Assembly (NCBI RefSeq): GCF_019175385.1
Contig: NC_083339.1
Location: forward strand, 25,697,637-25,761,636
Direction of reading: 5' to 3'
Source: Lycium barbarum
Taxonomy: Eukaryota; Streptophyta; Magnoliopsida; Solanales; Solanaceae
DNA: 64,000 nucleotides
A model generated the notes under the pieces. The model saw nothing but the letters and a program-made list of their open reading frames with translations. It had not been told where the DNA came from and made no database searches. Position numbers and translations under genes: made by a program. Positions 10,608 through 23,204 of this stretch are shown in pieces (the stretch's first letter is position 1; each line of letters starts with the position of its first letter).

Positions 10608-12021
10608 TCAAGGAGATGTCGTATTTCTCTTCCATTCCAAAACTGGTTCTCTCGGAAACTGAATGCGAACAATCTTCGTTTTACAATCAACATTGGCATA
10701 GCAAGAAGTCAACCAATCCATGCCCATAATAACATCAAAGTCCACCATTTTCAACTCATGTAAATCAGCCATAGTACGACGATCACAAATCACAACTATG
10801 CAATTTCTATATACTCGGCTAGCTATTACCGGTTCGCCAACGGGTGTAGATAATTCAAAAGGATTAACGGACTCCGATTTCAACCCAAATCGGCCAGCAA
10901 TATAAGGAGTAATATATGACAATGTGGAGCCTGGATCTATCAAAGCATATACATCATGAGAAAATATCGATAGTATACCTGTGACGACATCAGGGGAAGA
11001 CTCAAGATCCTGTCGCCCAGCCAATGCATAAATACGGTGCTGAGGACCACTAGAACTGGGAGCTCCTCCTCTACCTCTACGACGGCTGACCGGCATCTGT
11101 GAACCTTGCCCTGGAGGGCGTATCGATGATGAAGACCCAGCTGCTGACCCTAAGGGCTGGACCCTACCCCTACCACCAATCGAGGGGCAGTCACGCATGA
11201 TATGTCCTGGCCGACCACATGTATAACAAACATCTAAGCCTAACCGACACTGGCCCCAATGTAACTTCTCGTACTGAGAACACCGTGGCATGGGTGGCCT
11301 TGCCTAACCTGAGTCGCCTCTGTAATGAGAACCTAGAGCTCTAAAACTCTGACTCGGCCCGGAGTGAGTAGATCCATCAAATCTCTGGCCCGTAAAATAT
11401 GGAGGCGCACTGGTCATAGAATGGCCTGAATGCCTAGAAAACTGCTGCCTTTGCCCTCTTCTAAACTCACTAGTCGGACCCGAAGATCCATCTCTCTTGC
11501 TATACCCTCTGTTATGCTCGTGCTCATTCCTTTGCTGTTGTTGGCTTTCCTCCAAATTATGGGCATGGGCTTGAATGCGTGAAATATCCATATTGTCCAA
11601 GAGGAACGCAGTCAAGCACTTATCCATCAAATGTGGCCCTAAGCCACTCACAAATCGGCGCACTCGATTACCCATATCCGCTATCATGGCCAGAGCATAC
11701 CTCGGCAAGAAATTGAAGCAGTGACTATACTCTAAAGCACTCATACCTCTTTGTTGAAGGTTCAGGAACTTATCGACTCTAGCTCGCCGAACCTTTGGGG
11801 GCAAGTAATGTCGGAGGAAGGCATCAACAAATTCTTGCCATACCGGGGGAGGTGCATTAACTCCCCTTGAAGCCATCCAAACCGTATACCAATGAACCGC
11901 AACATCATCCAATCTGTAGGATGCTAACTCTACCGATTCAACGTCTGAAGCATGCATTAATCGAAGTGTCTTCAACATCCCATCAATAAAGCTCAAAGGG
12001 TCCTCATCTAACTTTGACCAG
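10608..12021 (-). pseudogene. A1 gag and protease
   Basis: Gag begins abruptly at the deletion junction near 12021; the true N-terminus is missing. It runs to a TAG at about 11301-11303 that replaces a likely Gln, then continues in the same frame. Two zinc-knuckle motifs follow: a degraded one (CSQYEKLHWGQC) and an intact CCHC, CYTCGRPGHIMRDC, near 11230-11180. Protease active site DPGST is at about 10923-10937, the variant usual for chromoviruses of this branch. Confidence 0.85.
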
Positions 12022-12022
12022 A

Positions 12023-14400
12023 AGCTAACTCACCCGGGCACCTCTCATCGTACATTCACATTCACATCTAGGTGAGCCACAAGGCCTATTCATGATTTTT
12101 ATACATCAATAATACAGATCTCATTGGGCAAAGACACTTCTATGTCAACATCAACAACTATGCCCATGTACATATACACAAGCCGATGAGGCTAACAAAA
12201 TAATATACAAAATATGAGCCGACAAGGCTAAAAGACATCTAACTGTACACAACTGTCTACGAGCCTCTAAAGAGAGTATGTAACATCATAAAGATGAGAC
12301 AGGACCCCGCCATGCCCATATTTATATACACAAAATAATAGTACCAACAGCTGCAGCTCCGAATCAAATGGAGCTGCTCTACGCAGTCTCCAAACAAGTA
12401 ATCTACGGATCAAGTCTATCTCCCTGTCCACCTGTGGGCATGACGCAGCGTCCACAAACAAAAGGACGTCAGTATGAACAATGTACTGAATATGTAAAGC
12501 ATAATCAACATCATAGTATAAGCATAACAAACAACATAAAATAGAAGAGTCAAGGGATGATCCAACCACTTGTATCGCTAACGACGTTCATCATATTTTC
12601 TTACCCATTTTTAGTAGGAACCTTTCATTACATATGCTCACACACATACGCATGTGCACACACACATACACACACACAAATATATATATAATAGTGTCAT
12701 ACCCGACCATAAAAGGCTCCGTGTTTCACGTACCCGGCCATGACAAGGCTCGGTGTTACGCATACCTGGCCCTACCAAGGCTCAGTGTTATCCATACCCA
12801 ACTGTAGTTGTGTGCACGCGATAGATATCATACCCGGCCATAAAAGCTCGATGTTCTTAGTAGTCATACTTGGATATATGTATATAGGAGCACATGAATA
12901 TCAATATCATCATCATCATCATTTCCATTATACCCTTCCTTAAAGGATTAACTATCATATAATGAAGGTAATGGTATCGTGAGTATACCAAGAATTATGA
13001 GCTTTAGTAATTCTAGGGAGGAAGTCATTTTGGAAGACATTATGGAACTCATGTGAAGGCATATAGCAATGGGATCATGCCTTAATGAAAGAAGGGTTAG
13101 CCTTACATACCTCTTTGTCTTCTTAACTACTTAACATTCACCGTCGAAGCTTGGAAAATCTACATTTAGAAGGATTTATACCATGGTTAAGCCTTAAAGA
13201 TACTCTTAAATTCAAACTAGAATAATTCATGAACTAACGAAAATTGGGCAGCATTTCCCTATTTCATCGACTTCTACCATATTACAAAACAACTCCCAAA
13301 CAACCATAATAACATCTGTAATATCATAATCAAGTAATCACATTCCATTAAGTCTTCAAAATTCATTCTCATATTCAACTTATATCAAAAACTTAACACC
13401 AACCCTTTACACAATTTCATACAACACTTCCTTGTCATCACTAATACCCTTCATAAAGAGATTATATCTATAACATACTAGGAACCATGACTCAAATTAG
13501 TTTACTACTCAAAAACATCATGAAAACTACATTTAGACCTTATCTCCTACTTTCTCCTTCTACCCAAGTTGTCCAACACCTACGCATTCTGGATAACATG
13601 AAATAAGCATGAAAACTAACCTTTTATCTCATAAGAATGAGCTTTGGAGCAAGCTATCAACTTGTATGAAAATCCTAGCTTCAATACCCAATTATTTTTG
13701 AAGTCCACTAACCCTAGTGAGCCTTCCAACACATGAATACCTTGATTCTTGCTATTTGATCTTTTTTTTCTCTTGAGTTTGGGTGGAATATGCTTGGAGA
13801 AGGGTTTTAGAGCTTTTAAGGGTTTGGGAGAAGTGGGAAATGAGAAAATATAACAAGGGTCACTTATATATAAAGAGAAAAAGTTGGCTCGACCGATTTA
13901 TACAGACACTTATACGGTCTGTATAACTTATAGGGTCCGTATAAGTGGACCGTATAATTCCACCCCAAAAATACCCTCCTCTGGAAGGGTTATACGGACC
14001 ATTTATATGGGTCGTACAACTTATACGGTCCGTATAAGTGGTCGTACAACACACAATTTTTCGAAACTTTCTCTCGTCGATACGTTTGACTTCCAATCCT
14101 TGTGGAACCTTCTTGGTACTTATGTAACACTTCATTAATCATCTAAGAGGCCCTATAGCAGCCCCTCAAGACATCACTAAATACGTATCAAATCAATTAT
14201 CGCGAAAACCCGTCCAAACATGACTTATATTTCACTTCCTTCAACAAACTTAGTCTCACATATTCATATGACTTCGAAATCTTGTGGTACGCACTTTAAG
14301 CCATCTAATTCTTTCCTTAATCTCGTAAGGACTTCATATTCACCTTAGGATCGAATAGTCCATTCCCAATGCAACAATCTGAAATCTCCGAGGTGTAACA
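12023..14400 (-). repeat. A1 5' LTR, lacking its U5 end
   Basis: Collinear with 2401-4765. It lacks the last 38 bp of U5 that the 3' LTR keeps at 2363-2400, and PBS and leader are gone too, so gag sequence abuts the LTR at about 12022. It has a CA/TA-rich stretch at about 12640-12690 not seen in the sister LTR. Confidence 0.85.
13863..14052 (-). promoter_or_regulatory. LTR promoter: palindrome cluster plus TATA tract (A1 5' LTR)
   Basis: Same design as at 4234-4414. ACGG(T/A)CCGT and related palindromes lie at about 13897-14050 and a TATATATAAG-type tract at 13863-13872 in minus orientation. This LTR would be the one driving the element. Confidence 0.6.
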
Positions 14401-14405
14401 ACCAC

Positions 14406-14757
14406 TCGTCCCAGATCTTTTACCAACAGACAAACGAGACTCGGATCTTTTCCCACGGGAGTTCTCACCTGCACCACCCTGGGGGACCCGTGGAGTCCAT
14501 GCACTTACTCAATCCATGATTCCGAGACTAACATCAGATATCAGACTCTCACATTGCTCTTATTTAATAACCGAGCCTAGCTCGTCACAATCTTTCATCA
14601 ATTACCAATAATGTATCAACAGCATATCATGAGAGTGCGTGCAATGCATGTATCAACTTCAATTATTCGATCAATATCACAACCACCAACAAAGGGGTAC
14701 GCCAACAATATATCAGTGTCACAAGTACCAAAATAGGTGCGCCAACAATATCATGAA
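14406..14757 (-). repeat. B1 3' LTR, inner part
   Basis: Continues B1 LTR sequence after the A1 insertion, through cgtcccagatcttttacc and gtgcgtgcaatgcatgt. It matches 17500-17900 of the 5' LTR. Homology ends near 14757 at the internal deletion junction. Confidence 0.7.
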
Positions 14758-14760
14758 AAA

Positions 14761-16470
14761 CTACACAATTCATTTAGAACCGGAGTAGACACATGAACAG
14801 GTATAGCTATTCTATCACAAGGCAAATCCCAACCAACAACATGAAATGCAGATATATACGAATAGGTGGATCTAGGATCAAATAACACAAACGCTGCGCT
14901 ATGACGAATAGAAATCATAGCATCTGAGGCCTCTGCCTCGGGCCTACCAGAAAATGAGTAACAATGGGCTCCACCATGCTCAGTCTGAGATCCCCCTCTC
15001 GTACTCTAAATACCACCTCTAGCCAGCTAGGAACCACCTCTAGAACTATGGGAAGTACCGCAGCATGACTGAGCACCGCCTTTCTGAGAAGTCCCACCTC
15101 GACCACCAGATGATATAGGAGTCCTCGGCAGTTGATAATCCCGCCTGGATCGGGGACATCTCCTAGAAACATGTCTGACCTCTCCACAAGAATAATAAGT
15201 AATAGGAGACGAATGCTGATATACAGAAATTGAAGACCCCGATGAAGCAGTCCTGTCCACTAGTCTGGAGAACGAACTCTCAGGAGCTCTTTGCCTAGGT
15301 GGCTCACTAGAGGAAGCCGGTAACGCTGAATGCACGGGACGACCGGAATATGGCTGAGGTGGCCTCAAAACCTGACCGGCGCCCCTCGAACCAGAACCCC
15401 AAAACTGTCAGTCGAACGAGGCATCTTGTCACTACCACTAAAAGTACGGGCCTTAGCGCCCTCAATCAAAGAATCATGCTCGATAATGGACTAGAAGGAA
15501 GCCCTCATAGACTCTATCTGAAGACAAGGAATCTGTAGAGAGCCCACTAGTCCCCTAACAAAGCACCTGATCCTATCGGCCTCAGTAGGGATCAACAGAG
15601 TAGAATAGTAGGCCAGATATAGAAAGCGGGTCACGTAGAACTCCAAAGACATACCCGTCTGCTCAAGATAGAAGAACTCCTCCCTACGCGCCTCTCGCAA
15701 CGAACGGGGCACATACTTATCAATGAAGGCCCAGTAAAACTGAGTCTAGGTCAAAGAAGGAGAACCCTCAAGTCTGCACGCCATGAAATACATCCACCAT
15801 GTTTTCGTGTCGCCGCGAAACTGGTAGGACACATAATCAATGCCGTGAGTCTCCACTATCCCCATATGGTGCAACAACTCATGCATATCAAGAATAAACT
15901 CATAGGCATCGTCAGACGAGGTACCAGAGAACCTCGACGGCTATAACTTCCGAAATCTCCCAACAAGGTCCTGAACAGAAGCAGTCATAACAACGCCCTT
16001 CATGGGCCTAATATCCTCACCAGGGCCGGGTATCGCATCAATGCGAGGAGCCATAGCTGCGGCGGGATGTGCCGCCCGCATAGGTCCCTGCTTAGGGACT
16101 GCGCCGCAACCCTAGTCTGTGAACCCCCGCTGGGAGTAGTAACACCGGCCGCCGCCTACTGGGCATCAAGATGGAGTAAGACTCTAGCCATAGTGTCATG
16201 CATGGCCTGATCCGAAATAAGCTCATGCTGTGTCCGTGTTGGGGCCTCTCCATTCTCAGCGGCCTGGCCTCGATCGGGCTGATATTCGGGTTCGGGAGAT
16301 GGAGACCTCTCTCGCCGCTGTCCTATTGCAGGAGCCTTGCCCCTGGTTGGGGCAGCCCCGCGGCATCTTGCTCTGCCACGTCATCTGGCTGTTGCTAGCC
16401 CTCGGGTGCCAGTCGTAGCTGAGGGCTTTGGCACCTGACCTCGGGTCATCGTAGCTCGAGTCCTCACCAT
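14761..16470 (-). pseudogene. B1 gag and start of protease
   Basis: Gag start MVRTRATMTRG is at 16470, matching the MVRTHART start of element D. The central capsid part is near 15712-15491 (FFYLEQTGMSLEFYVTRF). A zinc knuckle near 15200 (YSCGEVRHVSRRC) has lost its first cysteine. The protease region with DPRST, in place of DPGST, is near 14870, and IPVHVSTPV follows at about 14800. Many stops and shifts are present. RT onward is deleted. Confidence 0.75.
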
Positions 16471-16668
16471 TTGTAAGAGAAGAGAATAGAGTCAGATACC
16501 AATTTGATCTTCCCAGAAACCAATTGGACTAAAGTAGCACGAAAGAATGAAAAAAAGTGAGATTTCCTAAATGTCCTATAGCCTCTCGCAGATAAGTACG
16601 GAGCGCATCGTACCGATCCACGAGACTCTACTAGACACGCTCTTGTAGTAAAGACCGGGTAACCTAGG

Positions 16669-16680
16669 GCTCTGATACCA
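16669..16680 (-). other. primer binding site, tRNA-iMet (B1)
   Basis: Minus strand TGGTATCAGAGC, the exact complement of the plant initiator tRNA-Met 3' end. It lies 4 bp from the LTR U5 end at 16684. Confidence 0.9.
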
Positions 16681-16683
16681 ACT

Positions 16684-19179
16684 TATCACGACCTATTTTG
16701 CCTAAGTCGTGCAGGCACTTACCTTCCCACATTGGCAAGCGAACCCTCAACCCAACAATAAATAAAGTCACAAATACATAGCGGAAAGAATAGCTAAGTA
16801 AGTCTCACTATATAATTATATATATATATATATATAGATATATAGTGCGGAATAATAATAATACCCCCAGGGTCTAGTCTGAATAATACAAGAGCATATA
16901 AAGAAGGGGAATAATACAAGTATAGAATACTAAAACTTAAGTGTCTATGTCTCCGGATAGAATATGATATAAGATAGAGAAGTCTTCAAGGCAGCGAACG
17001 GCCATGCTGACCCTGGAGACTTGAAAATAATGTTGAAGCGACTATCAGCCACGCGTAATAGAAGTGGATCCAACCTGGTACTCTGTATTCATAAAAGAAT
17101 GCAGCAACTACAGATCAGTACAAAACAAAAGTAGTACTGGTAGGCATCATCGGTCGACTAAGCATAGCTAACACAATCCAGATAATAAAGCAGATAAACC
17201 AACAAGTATAAGTCAAATGTAATGGAACCCAAGTACACGTCATTGCCTAGATAAAGCATCTAATCCCAAATATGCCAAGTCTGAATGTATCAAGTCCGAA
17301 TCCAACATCACAATTACAACACCAAAGCATCACAAGCCATAATGCAATGCAATGCAATGCAATAGTGTATGAATGCAATGCAATGCAATAGTGTATGAAT
17401 GCAATGCAATGCCATGCAAATGTTGTGTACACATGTACTCCAGACGGAAATATCAACATCTCGGTAGCACAACCCAGTGTGACTCACGAAGTCTAAGTGC
17501 CACCCGTCCCGAATCTTTAGCTAACAGATAGACGGGACTCCGAATCTTTTCTCACGGGGGGGTTTTTACCGGCACCACTCTGAGGGACCCGTAGAGTCCA
17601 TGCACTCTCAACAACAATTCTGAAACTAACATCAATTTCGGAACAACAATTCTGAAACTAACATCGGATATCGGCCATCTCATGTCACTCCAGTAAAATC
17701 GAGCCCAGCTCATCAAGTGTTTCATCAAACATCATCAGTATCTCAACAGTGTATCATGAAAATAGGAGTGCTTGCAATGCATGTATTAATATCAATAATC
17801 ATGCTCAATATAATAAGTACCAACAATAGGTATGCCAACAATATATCCGAATCACAAATACCAACAGTGGGTATGCCAACAATATAAAGGAATTACGAGT
17901 ACCAACAGTGGGTACGCCAACAATATAACTGAATCACAAGTACCAACAGTGAGTGCGCCAACAATATTACAATCAAGATGATAAACATAATCCAATATCT
18001 ATCAACAACTCATGGCATCAAGCCAACAATATAGAACAATCAAATCACAACACAACGGAATGGCTAGTCCCAACACACAATAGGGCCCAACCTAAGGCAA
18101 TATCCATCCCAACATCATACCCGAGGGTTCACATGTTGTCTCCGATAATATAATCTAAATATGTGCTTCGCTATATGAAGTCCCACCAAGGGTAAGCCAT
18201 AACCTACCTGGATAGCCGAACTGCAACACTAAAAATTCGAAAGCAAAATATCAAATTAAGCACTAAGTGATCATAACCCAACCACTAATTACTAAATTAA
18301 CTCATAGATTTATCCAATTTCGAATTTTAAGCAAAACGCCCCAATTTGGGTATAAACCCTAACTCTTTGATTCTGAAATTCAACACTAGAAATGGAAGAT
18401 ATGATTAACAAGCTTATATTCATCAAAAACTAGCATAAACCCCACCAATTTCATCATTAATAAGCCTAGGGAAAATGTTCATCAAAACCCTCTTCCAACA
18501 TCCATTACTAGGGATTATTTAAAGATAAGGGGGAATCTAAGATGATTATGATTAAAGGAAGAGTAAAGGAATTAGCAAGATTTACCTCTAAGCGGTGCTG
18601 GACCGCCCCAGCGGAGCCGCTTCGGTGGTCACTCGATCACTTCAGCGGTAATGGCAAAAATCCATTAACCGCTCCAGCGATGCTGGTGTCGCCAAAGCGG
18701 GCACCAGACACCAGAAAAGTCACCCAAGTATCACAATTTGATCTGATTTCCCGACTAATTCTCGAGGCCATCTGCTCATATACCATACATATAGACACAC
18801 ATAAAAACACGCTATGAAATTCCCAACGAAGGTCTCATTGACCGAGACAACCCCCGATGTCAAAATTTTGATTTCCCAACCCAAGTCCCAAAATGCATCC
18901 AAGTGCATTGGGAACCGAACCAAATACACACACAAGTTTAAACGATCATTCGGACCTTTCGGAATCGACGGAATCCCAAAAAGGGTCCGTTTACACAAAA
19001 GTCAACTTTAGGTCGACCATTTTTCACTTTAAGCCTATATTTCACAAAAGTTGCCCAAATCCGATCTAGACACCTCAGGAAGCGGGCCAACGATCCCTTC
19101 ATGTCAAAAATGAGCTAATCAATGCTCGGGAAAGGGCGAATATGCTGAAAAGACTATAACGACTAAATGGGTCATTCCA
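16684..19179 (-). repeat. family-B LTR (5' LTR of B1)
   Basis: About 2496 bp. Minus strand starts TGGAATGACCC (family form TGTAACGACCC) and ends GGTCGTGATA. It holds an atgca-type pentamer array at 17340-17413, a CAGTAC dyad near 17117 and a GC-rich CCGCT/AGCGG cluster at 18590-18710. It may also serve as the 3' LTR of the element whose 5' LTR is at 23405-25848. Confidence 0.8.
17340..17413. repeat. pentamer array (atgca)n
   Basis: Two blocks of repeated aatgc units separated by agtgtatga. Shorter versions occur at the same position in other B LTRs, for example at about 37548-37562. Confidence 0.85.
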
Positions 19180-19848
19180 CAGTCTTATTAATATCCTTAT
19201 ATATCCCACTGAATCGTCCTTTCCCGAATTTTCTTACTCAATCTCCGAAATGTTATCCTGAACATAACTCAGTTAACCCATCATTGATCTACCATTTCAA
19301 GCATCCTTGTTTACTAACCCTTACTCAAAACCCTTAACATTGCTAGCTCTCGAAGAATCACCTCTTACCTCATTTATCGAATCTGAACACCTCTAACCAC
19401 TCGCAAGGCTATCCCTTCTATTCAATTACATAAGCCGAGTAATAACACCACTAGTAGCGGGATCTAGTCAAATTTACACAATGAATACAAGGTTTCCAAC
19501 CTTAGTCCACCACTGACTCTATTAGTCTATGACATAACCGGACATACCAACTCATCCATAAACTATCAAGCCCACTCTACACTGTACAATTGCAACCAAG
19601 CTCTCACATCACTAACTCTTGCTTTAATGATTTCCTTTCTGCCCTAACCTTAATCCCCTGAACCCGATAGCAAGATGTCTCATTGTAATCCTTCAGTTCT
19701 CGTATTTCATTTCAAATTACTTTTATCACTATCTACCAACAAACACTCAAATCCACTTGATCCTATAAACTAATCATCCCTCTAAGCCAAACGAACCACA
19801 AACAATATCAATACTTCTCCTGAATCTAAGTGTAACAACCAATAACAC
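19180..19848. other. unassigned sequence, left of solo LTR A3
   Basis: No coding potential or recognised repeat end. It continues beyond the solo LTR at 22483. It may be non-coding internal DNA of a deleted B-type element, because it lies between two same-direction B LTRs, or older host DNA. Confidence 0.4.
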
Positions 19849-22477
19849 TGTCACGACCCGACTAGGGGGTCATGACGGGTACCCAGAGCTGACTACCGAG
19901 CACCTCTCGTTAGGTTAATCAGCATACTCACTTTGAACATATACAATCTTTAAAACAACACATGTCTATATACATAAGCCCTCATGGCTACCAAAAATGC
20001 TATACAAAGGCATAATATAATCATTATGGGACATCTACTATCCACACATACGTATCTACGAGCCTCTACTGGAGTACTAAACATAGAGACGGGACAGGAA
20101 CCCGTCGTGCCCAAATATTTGTACAGAAAAGAATATGATCATAATTAGCACCTCCGAAATAGTGGAGTGCTCATGTGAATCCGCTGATCAGCACCTATGA
20201 ATCTGGGCCACCTCCCTGACTACCTGTGGGCATGAACACAGCGTCCAAAAGAAAGGACGTCAGTACGAATATTGTACTGAGTATGTAAGGCATGAACAAT
20301 AATATAATAAGAAACATGGAGCATATCATGAGGGAAAACGGTAACCTGAACATCTGAGTGCCTCTTAAGGCGGATACCATGCATGCTTAACTTTCCTTTC
20401 ATAAAAACAATTCTCATATACGTATACATAAAATAGAGTTGTTGCGGAACGTGCAACCCGATCCAAAAGCATATCATTTTGCCGCGGAACGAACGGCCCG
20501 ATCCATCTAGACTCTGTATACATAACAATGTCGAGAAACTAACGGCCGATCCATCTAACCCATATATCCCATGTCCGGACGATATCATAATATACCAGCT
20601 AATCAGAGGCCATGCGTCTATAGCGCCTCGCCCTTTTTCCCGTGTCCCCCATATACATATACATATATCATATACATATATTGTATACACATATAGTATA
20701 AGTAGCATGCACGAGAGCCCAAAGAAAGTTATAACCCTATCGGAGTGACGTAAGGTCAATAACCTCCGATTGTATTATGGAATAATCATCATCGCTCTGT
20801 CCCACCTTGAAGGAACAGTTATTATAATGTGAGACCATCAGCAATGAATAAAGTTGAGAAAATCAAAAACAGCTCAACATTTTCATAGTCACATTGAAAT
20901 CATAAGCTTGGGACTTTTAAACGTGAAATCATCATCATCATAATCATCATGGGAATATTTTCCTCCTTGACATCATCGTTGTCGTTGAAAAAAAAACATG
21001 TTCATCGTTGTTGTCATAAGAGTTTACGGAATCACAAATCTTTGATTTGGAACATACGGACATTTTGGAAAATATTTATGGATCATCAGGAAAGGAGTCA
21101 TGCCTTTGAGTCGTGAACTTCTAGCTTTTTAAATCAGGGTGGACATGGAAATATACAATTAGAAACATAACGCAGGATCATGCCTTTGAAAGAAAAGGGA
21201 TGAGCCATCACATACCTTTATGGCTCTCCAACTTTATCAATCAAACGCTTTCCTCCAACGTTCGTGATTCTACACACAAAAGGGTTCGTATGAAGATTAA
21301 ATTGTTGGAAGCATACTTAAGCTTAAACTAAAGCGACTAAGGCTAACAAAAATTGGGCAACATTTCCGTTGTTTCGACAACCTTTCCTCATATAATAAAA
21401 CAATTCCCAAACATCATAACAACACCCACAATATCATAATACGTAAATTTCCTCGAGTTAGATATTATTCAACTTCCAAGATCCTCCATAGCCATGACTA
21501 TAATACAACATCATGTTTATCATTCACATAATACTTCCTCAACATCATTAGCGCCATTCATAACAAGATTATACTCATATTACACCATAGACCATAACTC
21601 AAACTACTTTTAAACCCAGCACACCGTTATTTGCATATTTGGGTTCATATTCCATATTTGTTCCTAATTCAAGTTCTTCAACTACTCAACACCCTTACTA
21701 ACATGAAACAATTGTAAAACTCACCTTTGGTCATGTAGAGATGGTCTTTGAATGCAAATACTCCACTTGAGAAGAACTCAACCCCAATACCAAAGAGATT
21801 CTCAACTTCTAGCAACCCTAGGAAGCATTCACACCCTTGATTCTACCAACTTTTGATGGTTGATCCTTGATTCTTCTCTTGAATATGTGTTAATGTGAGA
21901 TGGAGAAAGTTCTAGAGGTTTAAAGAGTATTGGGAGGTGGAAAATGAGAAAAAGAAAAAGGGTTCATACGTATATAAAAAATAGAATTCGAACCCGACCC
22001 AAATTATACGGTCTACTATACGGACCGTATAATGGACCGTACATTTCCTCCAAATTGTCACCCCTCTCTGGAAGGGTTCTACGGTCAAATATACGGGCCG
22101 TATAAATTATGCAGTCCGTTTATATGACCATACAATCCACCATTTCCCCGGATTTGTCCTCGTCGTTCGTTTGATCTCGAATCCTTATGGAACCTTCTTG
22201 GCACTTGTTTAACATTTCATTAACAATCTAAGGGACGTTATAACTCTTCCTTAAGACATCACCAAGCCAACATTAGTTTGGTACCTTGCAAATCCTTTCC
22301 GATACACAACGTATACCTCACTTCTCTTAACGAACTTTCCTCTTTTGCGTCAACGTCTTTGAAATCTCAATTAGGACCATTTAAATATTATTTCTTACTT
22401 ATATAAACATCGTATACTTTGTACCCTACATCAGTCCATTCACTATGCAACGACATGAAATTTTTTGAGGTGTAACA
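19849..22477 (-). mobile_element. solo LTR, family A (A3)
   Basis: 2629 bp. Plus strand TGTCACGACCCG to GAGGTGTAACA, flanked by a perfect duplication aacac (19844-19848 and 22478-22482). It is homologous along its length to the A1 LTRs, including the U5 tcatgacggg block, the CAGTAC dyad near 20260 and the palindrome cluster with TATA tract at 21969-22137. No internal sequence is attached. Confidence 0.92.
21969..22137 (-). promoter_or_regulatory. LTR promoter: palindrome cluster plus TATA tract (A3)
   Basis: ACGGACCGT, ACGGGCCGT and GCAGTCCGT boxes at about 22005-22135, then a minus-strand TTTTTTATATACG tract at 21969-21981. The boxes are more diverged than in A1. Confidence 0.55.
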
Positions 22478-22482
22478 AACAC

Positions 22483-23204
22483 CCCAAGTTATTAACTCAT
22501 CACGTACGCCCATAATTGAAGTCATTTCTATCAGTCGATTACTAGCTCCTCAGAAGCCTACAACTCAATCAAATTTACCGATCAAACAATGTGTCCATAG
22601 CATTCACTTAATAACAGAGTAGTCCTTTAAAATCTACGAGTTAATAACAACAATGATTTTAGTACCATATCCCCGAGATATCACGTAAACCTATAAGTAT
22701 GATTGTTACCAAACCATGCCGAATTATTTCCACAAGATTCAATACTCCATAGTAACCATAGCTCAGACGACCACTTCCATCTGTATCATTCTATCATGTC
22801 GAACCCTTTTTACCCTTCACAACCGAACACGAAATTCGCCCTCACATCAATTGCAACATTATCCTGACAGTTATGTCAGATACCAATTTTTCCTTTCTAA
22901 TATCACGAAAGTACTCATATCTGAGATATCCTAAGAAACCTTACTTCACTACATGTTTTCCACAAAAGTCTTTCCTATTTCTCAAGAAATCCCTCACTAT
23001 AAACGAGTCTAATCGCGACCCCACACAACAACTAAATCTAATCATGACTCCATACAACCGAATCGTTAAGTCATAGCTAGTAACTGAACTTGATCACACG
23101 TCCAATCAGAACAACACATCTCGTACCATACCACAACACGTAGTAGATCGACCATTCGCATAAGAATTCGAGGACGAGTTTTCACCCTCCGTGGGTGATT
23201 AAGA
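22483..23204. other. unassigned sequence, right of solo LTR A3
   Basis: Continuation of 19180-19848. It contains attcgaggacgag near 23165, which resembles the block found before the PPT of plant gypsy elements, but without a purine tract or LTR start behind it. No gene was recognised. Confidence 0.35.

Larger units (their letters stand above)
2363..14400 (-). mobile_element. Ty3/gypsy Tekay/Del-like element A1, near full-length, defective
   Basis: Minus-strand element with 2.4-kb LTRs (12023-14400 and 2363-4765) and the order gag, protease, RT, RNase H, integrase, chromodomain-like tail, PPT. The target-site duplication is gccac (2358-2362) and accac (14401-14405), one change apart. The empty site survives in the other B LTR near 17500. 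Defects: the U5 end of the 5' LTR, the PBS and the start of gag are deleted at about 12022; there are stops in gag, RT and integrase; and a 2581-bp solo LTR sits in integrase. The clade call comes from very long LTRs, DPGST protease, FIDD reverse transcriptase and a WEAE-type chromodomain tail. Confidence 0.85.
1593..19179 (-). mobile_element. Ty3/gypsy Tekay/Del-like element B1, internally deleted and nested
   Basis: In minus orientation: 5' LTR at 16684-19179, tRNA-iMet PBS at 16669-16680, gag and start of protease at 16470-14761, then a partial 3' LTR (14757-14406 and 2362-1593) split by element A1. RT, RNase H, integrase and the U3 part of the 3' LTR are missing: protease sequence joins LTR sequence near 14757-14761. 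The two LTRs align closely along the shared part, for example around the CAGTAC dyad and the agtctaagtgccac block, so they belong to one copy. Flanks cactt (1588-1592) and cagtc (19180-19184) do not form a convincing duplication. The outer boundaries are therefore less certain than the identity of the parts. Confidence 0.7.

Noticed and set aside
23152..23185. attcgaggacgag block as a PPT-proximal signal of a plus-strand element
   Set aside because: No purine tract or LTR start follows; a leader and PBS in the opposite orientation lie next to it.
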